Assembly: GCA_934667845.1 (NCBI GenBank)
Contig: CAKUMQ010000005.1
Location: forward strand, 6,890-70,889
DNA: 64,000 nucleotides
From: an uncultured Eubacteriales bacterium
GTDB taxonomy: Bacteria; Bacillota; Clostridia; Oscillospirales; Acutalibacteraceae
Direction of reading: 5' to 3'
This document shows positions 1 to 9,116 of this stretch, piece by piece. How positions within the stretch are numbered: position 1 is the first letter of the stretch; each line of letters begins with the position of its first letter. The notes beneath the pieces are model-generated. The model was not told where the DNA came from and searched no databases. It saw only the letters and a program-made list of their open reading frames with translations. The translations under genes were made by a program, and so were the position numbers.

Positions 1-1276
1 TCTGATGACCCTTCACCCCCGGATGGTTTTCATACCCCGTGCCGCCGTAGGCGCCCTGATATTTAAGCGGCACAAAATAAACGTCCCCGATCCCCTCAGA
101 CGACAATCCCGGAATAAACGCCTCCAATGCATCGCGGAAGCGGTAATTCATGATACCGTAAGCCCACACGATCTTCGTCTTCGGATAATGCGTGCGCACC
201 AACCGAACATATTCCCGGACACCGGCTAAAAAATCGCTTTCCGATACCCGGGCGGCATCATCGTTTGTTCCGAGATTGATCACCACCACATCCGGCACCC
301 AGGAAAAATCATATTCCGCCGATCGGTTTATCCGGTAATTGTCGTGGGTAAAGACCTCCCTCATGATCCCCGGCTCGGTTTTTCCGTTCTCCGAAAGCCG
401 TTTGCAGACTGCCTGCCCGGAAAGTGCCAGAACCTGGCTCTCTGCCGAAAATGCCGTCGACAGCAGCGCCTCGTACGTTTTCAGCCCGTCCTGCAGACAG
501 GTGTTTCCGTCGATCGTTTCGTTCACCGTACCGATTCCGGCGGTAATGGAATCCCCGATGAACAGGATCCGGCGCTTCGGCTTTTTCGGCGGTGTATAAA
601 ACCGTCCGTTTTCGGATGTGGACAGTGAAATGATGCTCTGCACGGTATACCCCTCGGAGGATTTCTCCATCCGCACCGTATGGATCCCCTTGCCCAGATC
701 CCGCACCAGGGTAACCTCCCCTGGCCCGGACACGCAGATCAGCTTCGGCCGGTCGCCGTCCACCGTGATATTCCAGAATTGATTTCCCTGTCCGCTTCCG
801 AATTCGGCGGTCAGCCGATCGCCCTCGAAGGTGACTTCAAAGCCGGAATTTGTCCAGCTGAACCCGGGTACAGAGGCATACGCCCTGCCGCTCCACAAAA
901 TGCGGCCGTACAGGTTTACCGGCGACTTATCCGTAAAATCAATGCGGTTCTTTCCCGCGCTCTCCGTTTGGGCTGTCGTACGGACAGCGGCGGCTGTGGC
1001 TTTCGCCGTAGTTCTCCCGACAGAGGCAGACGATACCGGTGCCTCGGTATCCGTACCGGCGGACGCCGCACGCTCCGTCCCGGCCGTTGTCCCCGCCGTA
1101 TGCTCCGCATTCGTCGGGCCGACAGTCTCCCCCGTTCCGTCCGTGGCGGCGGAAACAGCGCTGCTTTCCGCCGTCGGGCTGCTGCCGTCCGACCCGTTCT
1201 GACATGCCGTTAATGTAACCGGCAGGCTGCATACAAGCAAAAACGGTATGATAACCGTCATGATCTTTCTCATCAT
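1..1276 (-). CDS. SGNH/GDSL esterase lipoprotein, CE2-like (partial, 3' end beyond window)
   Basis: Secreted lipoprotein esterase, likely removing acetyl groups from a glycan. About 425 codons are visible and the stop lies off the left edge. The N-terminus is a lipoprotein signal with the lipobox LTAC (Cys at about residue 25). A Ser/Thr/Ala-rich linker follows, then a beta-sandwich-like region (about 110-215) as in the CE2 family, then an SGNH fold with GDSITAG (about 241), NLGTND (about 336) and the ENHP block carrying the catalytic His (about 418). Two ATGs sit side by side; the outer one was taken, with only a weak ribosome site. It is paralogous to the next gene upstream and both close the glycan operon. 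CE2 assignment is inferred from domain order; the substrate is unknown. Confidence 0.85.
   Translation of the reverse strand, partial: MMRKIMTVIIPFLLVCSLPVTLTACQNGSDGSSPTAESSAVSAATDGTGETVGPTNAEHTAGTTAGTERAASAGTDTEAPVSSASVGRTTAKATAAAVRTTAQTESAGKNRIDFTDKSPVNLYGRILWSGRAYASVPGFSWTNSGFEVTFEGDRLTAEFGSGQGNQFWNITVDGDRPKLICVSGPGEVTLVRDLGKGIHTVRMEKSSEGYTVQSIISLSTSENGRFYTPPKKPKRRILFIGDSITAGIGTVNETIDGNTCLQDGLKTYEALLSTAFSAESQVLALSGQAVCKRLSENGKTEPGIMREVFTHDNYRINRSAEYDFSWVPDVVVINLGTNDDAARVSESDFLAGVREYVRLVRTHYPKTKIVWAYGIMNYRFRDALEAFIPGLSSEGIGDVYFVPLKYQGAYGGTGYENHPGVKGHQ
1074..1165. repeat. Direct repeat copy A inside lipoprotein linker
   Basis: These 92 bases match 2506-2600 with one substitution and one 3-base length difference. 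Both copies encode the Ala/Thr/Gly-rich linker between the lipobox and the enzyme domain of the two neighbouring SGNH lipoproteins. Homology weakens outside this core. Confidence 0.9.
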
Positions 1277-1316
1277 TCACACACCCAACTGACTGTTTCC
1301 CGTCATTCGGAAAACG

Positions 1317-2696
1317 TTATCCTATCTTATCGGCATTCCATCCGGTGATGCGTTCGATCAGCGGAATCAGCTTCTCCGCCATCCGCTTATGGGTCAGCGC
1401 CGAGGGGTGCCCATCCAGCCCCACCGTATCCGCCTTTTGGGCGTCAAGCGGCTGGAAATACACATCGGCAAGCCCTTCGGCATTTAATGTCTGTACCATA
1501 TTCTCAAATGCAGACATATACTTGCGTCCCATGACCCCGTATGCCCAGATAATGGCTGCCCGGGGATATTTTGAACGGATCAGACGAATAAAATCGCCGG
1601 CAGCCGCTGCGGCCTCTGCCTCGGAAACACCTACCGCCTCATCGTTTGTTCCCAGATTGATGATCACCACATCCGGCGTCCAATCAAAGCCGTAGTCTCT
1701 GCCCTTATCCTTGTTATAGTCCGTTTTCAGGAAGATCGACTGCATGACCCCGGGGGTGCGGTCTGCATTCTGTCTGATCCCGTAGGTCGAACAGCCCAGG
1801 ATCTGGTTCTGGGCATGAAATGCCCGGGAAAGATAGGCGCCGTAGGTCTTGTTGCCGTTGTGCATATGCTGGTTTTGAGGATCCGTAAGCAGGGTATACT
1901 CCTTGTCCGTACCGAAGCCCGCCGTAATGCTGTCCCCGATCACCAGGATCTTCCGCTCCGGCATCGGTGCAGGCGCCGAAAAGCTGCCGTTTTTCGAGGT
2001 GGTCAGCCGTCGGAAGCCGGTAGACGCCCACCGCTCCGTAGCCTTTTCCACCTTTACCGTATGTATGCCGTCGCTCAGATCTTTCGCCAGATCGACCGCC
2101 CCGTTTTGATCCACGGCAATCTTATAGGGCTCTTTCCCGTCTACATACACATTCCAATACTGACAAACGGAAGAATTGACCTGCACTTCCGTCTGCAAAT
2201 ACGTTCCCGTAAAGGTGACCTCAAAGCCGGAGCAGGTCCACCCGAACCACGGTGTAGAATCCCATCTGTTCCCCTCCCAGTAGACCCGCCCGTACAGATT
2301 CACCAGCGTCGGGTCGTCAAAAGCATATGTCGCCCTGCGTGCCGCCGCGGCGGTGGTTACGTTCGTCTGTTTTGCCGTATGCACGGTAATCTCCCCCTTT
2401 GTCCCGGCAGCAGTCGGTCTTGTTTCCGTAAGCCGATCGTCAGACGACCGATCATCCCCCGTGGCCGGAGAGGCAGATCTTTCCGTACCGGCGGAGGCGG
2501 CGGTCTCCGTCCCGGCCGTTGTCCCCGCCGTATGCTCCGCATTCGTCGGGCCGACGGTCTCCCCCGTTCCGTCCGTGGCGGCGGCGGAAACAGCGCTGCT
2601 GCCGGCTGCCTCCGGCTCCTTTTTGCAGCCCGCCGATGTCAGCAGCAGACAGCCCGCGAACAGCAGCGACAAAAGCCTTATACACCTCATTTTCAT
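1317..2696 (-). CDS. SGNH/GDSL esterase lipoprotein, CE2-like
   Basis: A 459-residue secreted lipoprotein esterase. The start at 2696 was chosen because it has a strong ribosome site (GGGAGGAAGG, about 8 bases upstream) and gives a proper signal peptide with lipobox TSAGC (Cys24); a longer reading frame adds residues with no signal character. After a low-complexity linker (25-120) comes a beta-sandwich region and an SGNH hydrolase with GDSITAG (about 253), INLGTND (about 345) and DGHP with the catalytic His (about 429). This is the CE2 layout, a family that deacetylates plant and mannan-type polysaccharides. It follows the GH76-like gene by 19 bases in the same transcript. The exact substrate is an inference from neighbours. 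Confidence 0.88.
   Translation of the reverse strand: MKMRCIRLLSLLFAGCLLLTSAGCKKEPEAAGSSAVSAAATDGTGETVGPTNAEHTAGTTAGTETAASAGTERSASPATGDDRSSDDRLTETRPTAAGTKGEITVHTAKQTNVTTAAAARRATYAFDDPTLVNLYGRVYWEGNRWDSTPWFGWTCSGFEVTFTGTYLQTEVQVNSSVCQYWNVYVDGKEPYKIAVDQNGAVDLAKDLSDGIHTVKVEKATERWASTGFRRLTTSKNGSFSAPAPMPERKILVIGDSITAGFGTDKEYTLLTDPQNQHMHNGNKTYGAYLSRAFHAQNQILGCSTYGIRQNADRTPGVMQSIFLKTDYNKDKGRDYGFDWTPDVVIINLGTNDEAVGVSEAEAAAAAGDFIRLIRSKYPRAAIIWAYGVMGRKYMSAFENMVQTLNAEGLADVYFQPLDAQKADTVGLDGHPSALTHKRMAEKLIPLIERITGWNADKIG
2506..2600. repeat. Direct repeat copy B inside lipoprotein linker
   Basis: Partner of the repeat at 1074-1165. It encodes the same linker peptide in the second SGNH lipoprotein and carries an extra GGC-type triplet relative to copy A. 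Confidence 0.9.
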
Positions 2697-2715
2697 AAAA
2701 GCACCTTCCTCCCGT

Positions 2716-4251
2716 TCACCCCAGCCCCAGGCTCTCGGCAAGTCCGGCGGCAATGACCATATGGATGCTTGTGGCGGTCGTCATGAGCTTGTCATGCGTC
2801 CAGCCCATTTTTCCCCACGGCGTATTGGCATCCTCTGCGGGCCCGCTCCAGGACGCACTGTAATACCCGTCTGCGGTACGGGCATTGCCGTAGATCGCAT
2901 TTGCCGTATCATTCAGGATGCGGATATCTTTCTTCTGCAACCCGGGAAGCGTCAGCACCTCCGTCACAAACTGACGGACAAATGCGGCGTTTGTCCAGCC
3001 GTCGCCGGCATCCACAAGCACGCCGTTTTTCACCAGATACGGATTGTCAAAGACGGCGCGCACCGTTCTCTGCGCCCGCTCCCGGTATTTTTTATCCCCG
3101 GTCAGCTCATACATCCGCACATGAAGCACGCTCATGCCCATCGTTCCGCCCAGAAATACCGCGCTGTTTCCCTCGTCTATCCGGTTGGGATTCTCCGCTT
3201 CCTCGGGTCCCTGAAAGATCCTGCCGCCGGTACGCCCCATGTTGATATTGAACCAATACAGCATATCGTCACAAAAGCCGGTTTTCTTCTGCCCGTTTGT
3301 CAGGGTGTAGGCATATTCCCCGTCGCGGAGAAACGTCTCTTCCGCCCAGTTATACAGGGTGATCGTGTTCTGCTTCAGCGTATCGTCCCTGCGGTATTTG
3401 AGATAATCAAAAGCCGCCAGCATCGTGCTGGCCACATGGGTGGCGGAATGGCGGGTCGTTTCGTCGCTGGGGTCATGGTCATACAAAAGCCCCTTGGACA
3501 GATCGCCGTTTTTCCAGAACGCATAGGTGTTGCGGATCAGGTCTCCCGCCGCATCCAGCGCAAAGGTATCTCCGGTGTATTCGTACACCAGCATATACAG
3601 CATCGCGTTCCAACCGGCATCGTCCTGCGCCGTGTGGAAATACTCCGGCACCGTCACATACGCATCGTAGGCGGGATAGCATGCGCGGATATACGCCCAT
3701 TCGGACACAATACGGTTTCTGATCTCCTTGTATCCGGTCGCCTTATACAGGCTGTCCATGGCAAAAATCGCCATCGCATGCTCCCAAAGAAAGCCCATCT
3801 TATCCGCCGGGAGACCGTTTTGGGTGGCGATCAGATGTCCCGTTTTGGCATTGCCCGTCCACCAGTTATCCAGCAGATCCTGATAGGCGCTCAGCGCCAG
3901 CTGTACCATCTCGCCGCCCGTCACCGACGGCTTGGGCACTGTGGGCGTAAACTCCGTGGCAGCCGTTGTTTTACCGGTCGCGGCAGAGCGGTCGGTTTTT
4001 GCAGTCGTCGGCTTCTTCGTACCGGCAGAGCTGCCGGCGGCAGTTGCTGCCGCAGTCCCCGTCGTGCCTGCGGAATTTGTCGTTTCCGCCCCGGCGGCGG
4101 TCGTCGCCAAAGCAGAACTGCCGCTGCCGCTGCTGCTCCTGCTTGCCTCCGTCTGACTGTCGGCATCCGGCTCCTTTACGCAGGCGGCTGACGCCAGCAG
4201 CAGACAGGCAGATAACCACATCGCCAAGACCTTTACCAGACTTTTTTTCAC
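2716..4251 (-). CDS. GH76-like secreted glycosidase lipoprotein
   Basis: A 511-residue lipoprotein. The GTG start at 4251 has AGAAGG eight bases upstream and leads into a signal peptide ending in lipobox LASAAC. A Ser/Thr/Ala-rich linker (about 25-110) precedes an all-helical domain with the spaced pattern of alpha/alpha-barrel glycosidases. The stretch AQDDAGWNAMLYM followed by YEYTGD resembles the paired-Asp catalytic site of GH76 alpha-1,6-mannanases, and a second helix pair MYELTGDKKYRERA repeats the motif. It sits between the GH38 mannosidase gene and the esterase genes, which supports a role in mannan breakdown outside the cell. The family call rests on motif resemblance; another six-hairpin glycosidase family is possible. 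Confidence 0.68.
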   Translation of the reverse strand: MKKSLVKVLAMWLSACLLLASAACVKEPDADSQTEASRSSSGSGSSALATTAAGAETTNSAGTTGTAAATAAGSSAGTKKPTTAKTDRSAATGKTTAATEFTPTVPKPSVTGGEMVQLALSAYQDLLDNWWTGNAKTGHLIATQNGLPADKMGFLWEHAMAIFAMDSLYKATGYKEIRNRIVSEWAYIRACYPAYDAYVTVPEYFHTAQDDAGWNAMLYMLVYEYTGDTFALDAAGDLIRNTYAFWKNGDLSKGLLYDHDPSDETTRHSATHVASTMLAAFDYLKYRRDDTLKQNTITLYNWAEETFLRDGEYAYTLTNGQKKTGFCDDMLYWFNINMGRTGGRIFQGPEEAENPNRIDEGNSAVFLGGTMGMSVLHVRMYELTGDKKYRERAQRTVRAVFDNPYLVKNGVLVDAGDGWTNAAFVRQFVTEVLTLPGLQKKDIRILNDTANAIYGNARTADGYYSASWSGPAEDANTPWGKMGWTHDKLMTTATSIHMVIAAGLAESLGLG

Positions 4252-4312
4252 AAAACACACCTTCTTTGATCATGAATTTTCCGATATCTTCCGCATCCTG
4301 CCCTCTTCCCCG

Positions 4313-7240
4313 CTAATTAAACCGCAGGGTGTGGATCTCGTAAGGTCCGAACCGGAGCGAAACCGTCTCCCCACATACGGGCAGGGTCATGAGCGGATCC
4401 TCCAGCATATCCGTCAGCACGCAGCGCTGCATCCCTTTTATCCGGATCCCGGCGTGAACCGCGACGCCGGACGATTCATACACCCGCAGAATATAGCCGT
4501 CGCCGTCCTCTGCCTGCTTCATCGCCTCCACCATAACGGTGGGTGCGTCTATCTGAATATACGGGGCAAGGGCTTTGTCTCCTCCACATGCCACCGGCGG
4601 GCGGTTGAGGTGTTCGCAGACAGCCGCCACGCCGCCGTCGACCGTATTGCCCATATGGGGATACAGCGTATAGGTGAAGGTATGCACGCCCTTATCCGCA
4701 TTTTCACCCGGCCACATCGGGGAACGCAGAAGACAGATATCCAGCCGGTTATTCCGGATGCTGTACCCGTACTTGCTGTCACTCATCACGGAGACGCCGT
4801 ATCCCGCCTCTGCCAGATCCACATACCGCGGGGCGCAGATCTCAAATTTTTCCGCATCCCACGGCGTGTTATCATGGGTGGGACGGTTCAGCTGACCGAA
4901 CTGAATACCGCATACCGCTTCCGTGCAGGCCATGGCGACAGCAAAGCCCGTGCGAAGCATTTTCTTTGTCTCGCGCCAGTCCACCGTGGTGACAAACCGC
5001 AGCTCTCTCTCGTCCGCAGTCAGGATCACATCCTGGCGGATCACCGAATCGCCATAGCGGTATTCGCTGCGCCGGATCGCCTGCGGACCGTCTGTTATAA
5101 GCTCCGTTTTCGTCAGTGTGAAATACTCCCTCGCGCGGGACCAGTATTCCACCGGCAGCTCCCAGGCGTCCGCGTCGTCCGGATATACCGCAAAGCGGTT
5201 GGCGGGGCAGCCGGGTCTGAGCAGCTCCCGCATCGCCTCCTTGTCGTAGACCGAAGCGATCGCACCGTCCTCCGTAAAGGTCACCCGCAGGCTGTCGTTT
5301 TCAAAGCCCTCCAGCACAGCCTCCTGCGCGCTGCGGGCAACAGTGGCAAAAGGCGCCGCCGTGACCCGGTACCACCTGCCGTCCCGCTTTTCCCAGCCGC
5401 GATACGGCGCCGAGGTCAGGTTGAGGCTTCCGCAGCCGAGAGCAGCGGCAGCTTTCCGGGTAATTTCCTCCAGCTCACCCAGCAGCACCGCATATTCCGT
5501 CTCTGCCTCCTCATAAACGCGGGCAATACCGGAGCCGGGCAAAATATCGTGGAACTGCAAGAACAGGATCCGTTTCCAGATGCGCTCCAGCTCCTTTGCG
5601 GGATAAGCCGCCCCGGTCTCACGGGCTGCCATCGTGCACAGGATCTCCGCGTTGCGCACTGCCGTTTCGGCGCGGCGGTTTTGCTGCTTTGTTCTGGCCT
5701 GGGAGGTCAGCGTGCCCTGGTGATACTCAAAATACAGCTCCCCGCACCATGTGGCAAGCCGATCACTCTTTTCAGCCAGCCGGTCGTAAAACTCCTGCAC
5801 CGTCCCGGTGCGCACCGGCGGCAGCTGATCAAAATTTTTCAGGCGTTTCAGACGCTCCAAATGCTCCCGGCCGGCGCCGCCGCCACCGTCCGAGCGGCCA
5901 AACAGCAGCAGCGCCTCGTCGCAGATCCCGGCATCCCTGTAATGATCCTGCGCATATATCAGATCCTGCGGGCGCACCTTGCTGGCATAGTCGTCCGCCG
6001 GGGTCATGTGCACCAGCACCCGGCTGCCGTCGATGCCCTGCCAGTGAAAATTGTGATGCGGGAGCCGGTTGGTGTTCATTGACAGCTTGTTGGTGAAAAA
6101 ATACGGCACATCGCACTTCTTCAATATCTGCGGCAGTGCCGCCGTATAGCCGAACACATCGGGCAGCCACAGCACGCGGACGTCCTTGTGAAACTCCTTC
6201 CGGAAAAACGCCTTTCCGTACACGATCTGGCGGATCAGCGCCTCGCCTCCGGACAGGTTGGTGTCCGCCTCCACCCACATAGCCCCCTGAATATCCCAGC
6301 GCCCTTTAGCTATCTGCTCCCTGATCTGCGCATACAGCCCCGGGTAGCGGTCCTTCATCCACTGGTACAACAGCGCCTGCGATGCGCCGAAAATGTAGTC
6401 CGGATACCGCTCCATCATGCGCAGGGCTGTGGAAAAGGTCCGGGCGCCCTTGCGCACGGTCTCCCGCTCCGGCCACAGCCATGCCAGATCCAGATGGGCA
6501 TGCCCCACCGCCACCAGCGTCACCGGGGCAAACCCGTTATGCGCCTCCAGCGCCGGCAGAAGAATTTCATGCGCTTTCTCCAGCTCCGCGGGAGAATAGG
6601 CGGCCAGAACGGAAACGGCGTCCTTCATGATCTGAAACAGCCTTCGGGCACGGGCTGTTTCCGGCTCCAGCGTCCCCCAGGCATCGTACAGAACCTCCAG
6701 GTCGTAATACAGCTGAATGACCGTCTCGTTAACGACCGAAATATTGGCAAGCGCCAGCACGCCGTTGTCCGCATAGCCGCCCACCAGATCGTTGCAGCCT
6801 CCGTCGACCCAGATATCCACCGTCCGCCCGTCCTTTACGCACAGCTTGGCGGGGATCTCACGCTTTGCGCTGCAGCCCCACCAGGGGTCATGCACACAGT
6901 GGAGATTTGTCAGCCCGATCACCGGCGTTCCGTCTTCATCCACCAGCAAGCCCTCGCCGGACAGATCTATGCGGATCACCAGCTCCTCCGGGGTATACCC
7001 GTCCGGAATACGCCCGCGAAAACGGAACCAACCGCAGTCAAACAGCTCTCCCCAGGATTCGCCGATCTTCAGCTTCCGGTATGCGCCGGTGCGCCGCTGC
7101 GCAAAGGGCAGCGGCTCCTTTGACCAGAACAGCTCGCAGTCCAGCTCCGCCACGGGGGTATACATCCGCAGCTGCAGCTGTTCCAGCGCTTCCTCAATGC
7201 AGCCTTTCCAGGACTTATCATAAAAACGCTTTGCACACAT
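4313..7240 (-). CDS. Alpha-mannosidase, glycoside hydrolase family 38
   Basis: A 975-residue retaining alpha-mannosidase with no signal peptide, so it likely acts on imported oligosaccharides in the cytoplasm. The GH38 zinc site is visible as GHAHLDLAWLW (His247, His249, Asp251) and the nucleophile region as WLPDVFGYT (Asp361). A downstream block FHDILPGSGI supplies the other family-conserved residues, and the C-terminal half is beta-rich as in the family. The ATG at 7240 has AAGGAG eight bases upstream; that site lies in the last codons of the preceding permease gene, showing tight coupling. Together with the GH76-like and esterase genes it points to a mannose-containing substrate. Confidence 0.95.
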   Translation of the reverse strand: MCAKRFYDKSWKGCIEEALEQLQLRMYTPVAELDCELFWSKEPLPFAQRRTGAYRKLKIGESWGELFDCGWFRFRGRIPDGYTPEELVIRIDLSGEGLLVDEDGTPVIGLTNLHCVHDPWWGCSAKREIPAKLCVKDGRTVDIWVDGGCNDLVGGYADNGVLALANISVVNETVIQLYYDLEVLYDAWGTLEPETARARRLFQIMKDAVSVLAAYSPAELEKAHEILLPALEAHNGFAPVTLVAVGHAHLDLAWLWPERETVRKGARTFSTALRMMERYPDYIFGASQALLYQWMKDRYPGLYAQIREQIAKGRWDIQGAMWVEADTNLSGGEALIRQIVYGKAFFRKEFHKDVRVLWLPDVFGYTAALPQILKKCDVPYFFTNKLSMNTNRLPHHNFHWQGIDGSRVLVHMTPADDYASKVRPQDLIYAQDHYRDAGICDEALLLFGRSDGGGGAGREHLERLKRLKNFDQLPPVRTGTVQEFYDRLAEKSDRLATWCGELYFEYHQGTLTSQARTKQQNRRAETAVRNAEILCTMAARETGAAYPAKELERIWKRILFLQFHDILPGSGIARVYEEAETEYAVLLGELEEITRKAAAALGCGSLNLTSAPYRGWEKRDGRWYRVTAAPFATVARSAQEAVLEGFENDSLRVTFTEDGAIASVYDKEAMRELLRPGCPANRFAVYPDDADAWELPVEYWSRAREYFTLTKTELITDGPQAIRRSEYRYGDSVIRQDVILTADERELRFVTTVDWRETKKMLRTGFAVAMACTEAVCGIQFGQLNRPTHDNTPWDAEKFEICAPRYVDLAEAGYGVSVMSDSKYGYSIRNNRLDICLLRSPMWPGENADKGVHTFTYTLYPHMGNTVDGGVAAVCEHLNRPPVACGGDKALAPYIQIDAPTVMVEAMKQAEDGDGYILRVYESSGVAVHAGIRIKGMQRCVLTDMLEDPLMTLPVCGETVSLRFGPYEIHTLRFN

Positions 7241-7245
7241 GGTTA

Positions 7246-8160
7246 CTACTCCTTGACCCCTGAGCTGGTCATCGTTTCAATAATGCTGTTCTGCGTAAAC
7301 ATAAACACCACGATAGGCACCAAAGCCATAACGACCGACATGGCGGAAGCCACACCGGCGCGGGCGATGCCGCCCGCCACGATCTGCGAGATCGCGTAAG
7401 GAAATGTTTTCAGCTGTTCACTGTAGATCAACGTGCCCGGCTGAGTGTTCCAAAGCGTCTGCACCGAAAACACCATCAGTGTCAGCCAGGCGGGCCGCAC
7501 CTGGGTCATCACGATCTTCCAGAAGATCGTCCACTCGCCCGCGCCGTCGATCCGGGCTGCCTCCAGTATGGAATCGTAGATCTGCTCCATGAACTGCTTC
7601 ATCAGATACAGTCCGAAGGTGCTGCCCATAGCCGGAATGATCACCGCCCACACCGTATCCACAAGCCCCAGCCTGATCATAATGAGATAGCTGGGCACAC
7701 TGGTCACGGAGGCGCCGAACATCAGGGAGAAGAAAATGAGCTTAAACAGGAACTTTGCACCGGGGAAAGGGATCTTGGCCAGAGCGTATGCACACATCGA
7801 GGCTAAAACGATCTGCCCCAGCGAACCGAGCACGGTGATCAGAACCGTGTTGAACAGATACCGGGAGATCGGCACCCAGGAGTTCTGCATCAGCTCGAAC
7901 AGATCGGCATAGTTGGTCAGCACAGGGTTGCGCGGAAACAGGGGCGGCGGAAAGATCCATAATTCGTTCAGCGGCTTGAACGAGTTGCTGATCGCATAGA
8001 TAAAGGGCAGGGCTGTAAACAGACCCAAGAGGAAAACAAACAGAAAAACGATGAAATTGCCGCCGTGGGAGCGGTTGACTTTTGCTTTCTTTATCAGGTG
8101 ATGCCGGTGAAAACGGACGGCATTTCCCCCGTTTTGCCCGGCAGCGACTGTATTTCTCAT
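7246..8160 (-). CDS. Carbohydrate ABC transporter permease (MalG type)
   Basis: A 304-residue inner-membrane permease of a CUT1-type sugar importer. About six membrane segments are visible, plus the cytoplasmic EAA loop (EAARIDGAGEWTIFWKI) that docks the ATPase. The ATG at 8160 was chosen over an upstream GTG because AGGAGG lies nine bases before it. It overlaps the ribosome site of the GH38 gene downstream and directly follows the partner permease. With the fused solute-binding protein upstream it forms the second importer of the locus. No ATPase gene accompanies it; a shared MsmX/MsmK-like ATPase elsewhere would be normal for this family. Confidence 0.95.
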   Translation of the reverse strand: MRNTVAAGQNGGNAVRFHRHHLIKKAKVNRSHGGNFIVFLFVFLLGLFTALPFIYAISNSFKPLNELWIFPPPLFPRNPVLTNYADLFELMQNSWVPISRYLFNTVLITVLGSLGQIVLASMCAYALAKIPFPGAKFLFKLIFFSLMFGASVTSVPSYLIMIRLGLVDTVWAVIIPAMGSTFGLYLMKQFMEQIYDSILEAARIDGAGEWTIFWKIVMTQVRPAWLTLMVFSVQTLWNTQPGTLIYSEQLKTFPYAISQIVAGGIARAGVASAMSVVMALVPIVVFMFTQNSIIETMTSSGVKE

Positions 8161-8174
8161 AGGTAACCGCCTCC

Positions 8175-9107
8175 TCACTGGCCGACTTTGCCGATCAGAT
8201 TCTGGAAGAACCTGTTCGCCGCCACCATCAGCACAAACAGGACTGTGGCGATCGTGCAGGCATAGCCCATCTCCAAACGGACATTGGCGCTGTCATTCAG
8301 ATGGTGCATCATCGTCCAGGCGACATAGTTTGTGCTGGGCGTTCCGCACAGGATATCGATAGCCGGACCGATATTGAACGCGCCGGTAATGCTGGTGACC
8401 GCCGCAAACAGAAGCTGGGGACGGATGTACGGCAGGGTGATATACCACAGCTCCTGCCAGCGGTTGCGGATCCCGTCCACTGCCGCCGCCTCAAACAGCG
8501 TGCGGTCCACATTCTGAAACCCGGCGATCAGCACCAGAAAGCTGGTGCCGAGACTCGACCAGAGCAAAATGAAGATCAGCGTGCCCACGATATACTTTTC
8601 GTCGGTCAGCCAGGCGACAGGCGAGGTGAGAATGCCGACCTTCATCAGATAGGAATTGAGGATGCCGTAGGCGTCGCTGCTGAAGATCAGCTGCCATACA
8701 TAATAGATGTTCGCCAGCGTCGGCGCATAAAAGAGCAGGGTCAGCACCGACCGGACTCCGGGCGAAAAATCGTTGAGGAACCACGCCAGCAGCAGCGACA
8801 GCAGATAGCCGACCGGACCGGTGATGGCGGCAAACAGCAGCGTGTTCTTGAAAGAGGTCAAAAACAGACTGTCCTTGAGGATCAGCTGCCTGTAATTTTC
8901 CAGCCATATCCATTTGGCAGGCTGAAGCGCGTTGAACGAGGTAAAGCTGTAGAATACCGCCATCAGCACCGGTATCAGGGTGAATACGACGAATATAAGC
9001 GTAAACGGCAGGGCGAAAAAGTAGCCGTGCTTATACTTTAAGACCCGGCGCCATGTATAGCCCGCCCTTTGTGTAAAGCCGATCCGGTTTTGTTCTCTCT
9101 GTTTCAT
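8175..9107 (-). CDS. Carbohydrate ABC transporter permease (MalF type)
   Basis: A 310-residue membrane permease, partner of the MalG-type protein encoded just downstream. It has the expected six membrane segments and an EAA loop (FEAAAVDGIRNRWQELWYI). The ATG at 9107 is preceded by a GAGGT site that overlaps the stop of the solute-binding protein gene. The three genes therefore form one translationally linked importer: binding protein, MalF type, MalG type. Substrate is not visible in the sequence and is inferred from the mannosidase directly downstream. Confidence 0.94.
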   Translation of the reverse strand: MKQREQNRIGFTQRAGYTWRRVLKYKHGYFFALPFTLIFVVFTLIPVLMAVFYSFTSFNALQPAKWIWLENYRQLILKDSLFLTSFKNTLLFAAITGPVGYLLSLLLAWFLNDFSPGVRSVLTLLFYAPTLANIYYVWQLIFSSDAYGILNSYLMKVGILTSPVAWLTDEKYIVGTLIFILLWSSLGTSFLVLIAGFQNVDRTLFEAAAVDGIRNRWQELWYITLPYIRPQLLFAAVTSITGAFNIGPAIDILCGTPSTNYVAWTMMHHLNDSANVRLEMGYACTIATVLFVLMVAANRFFQNLIGKVGQ

Positions 9108-9116
9108 AGGCTGACC

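Noticed and set aside
2353..4191. Long plus-strand open frame opposite the GH76-like gene
   Set aside because: Arg/Pro/His-rich, no ribosome site, and antisense to a gene with clear signal peptide and family features; a shadow of GC-rich coding DNA.
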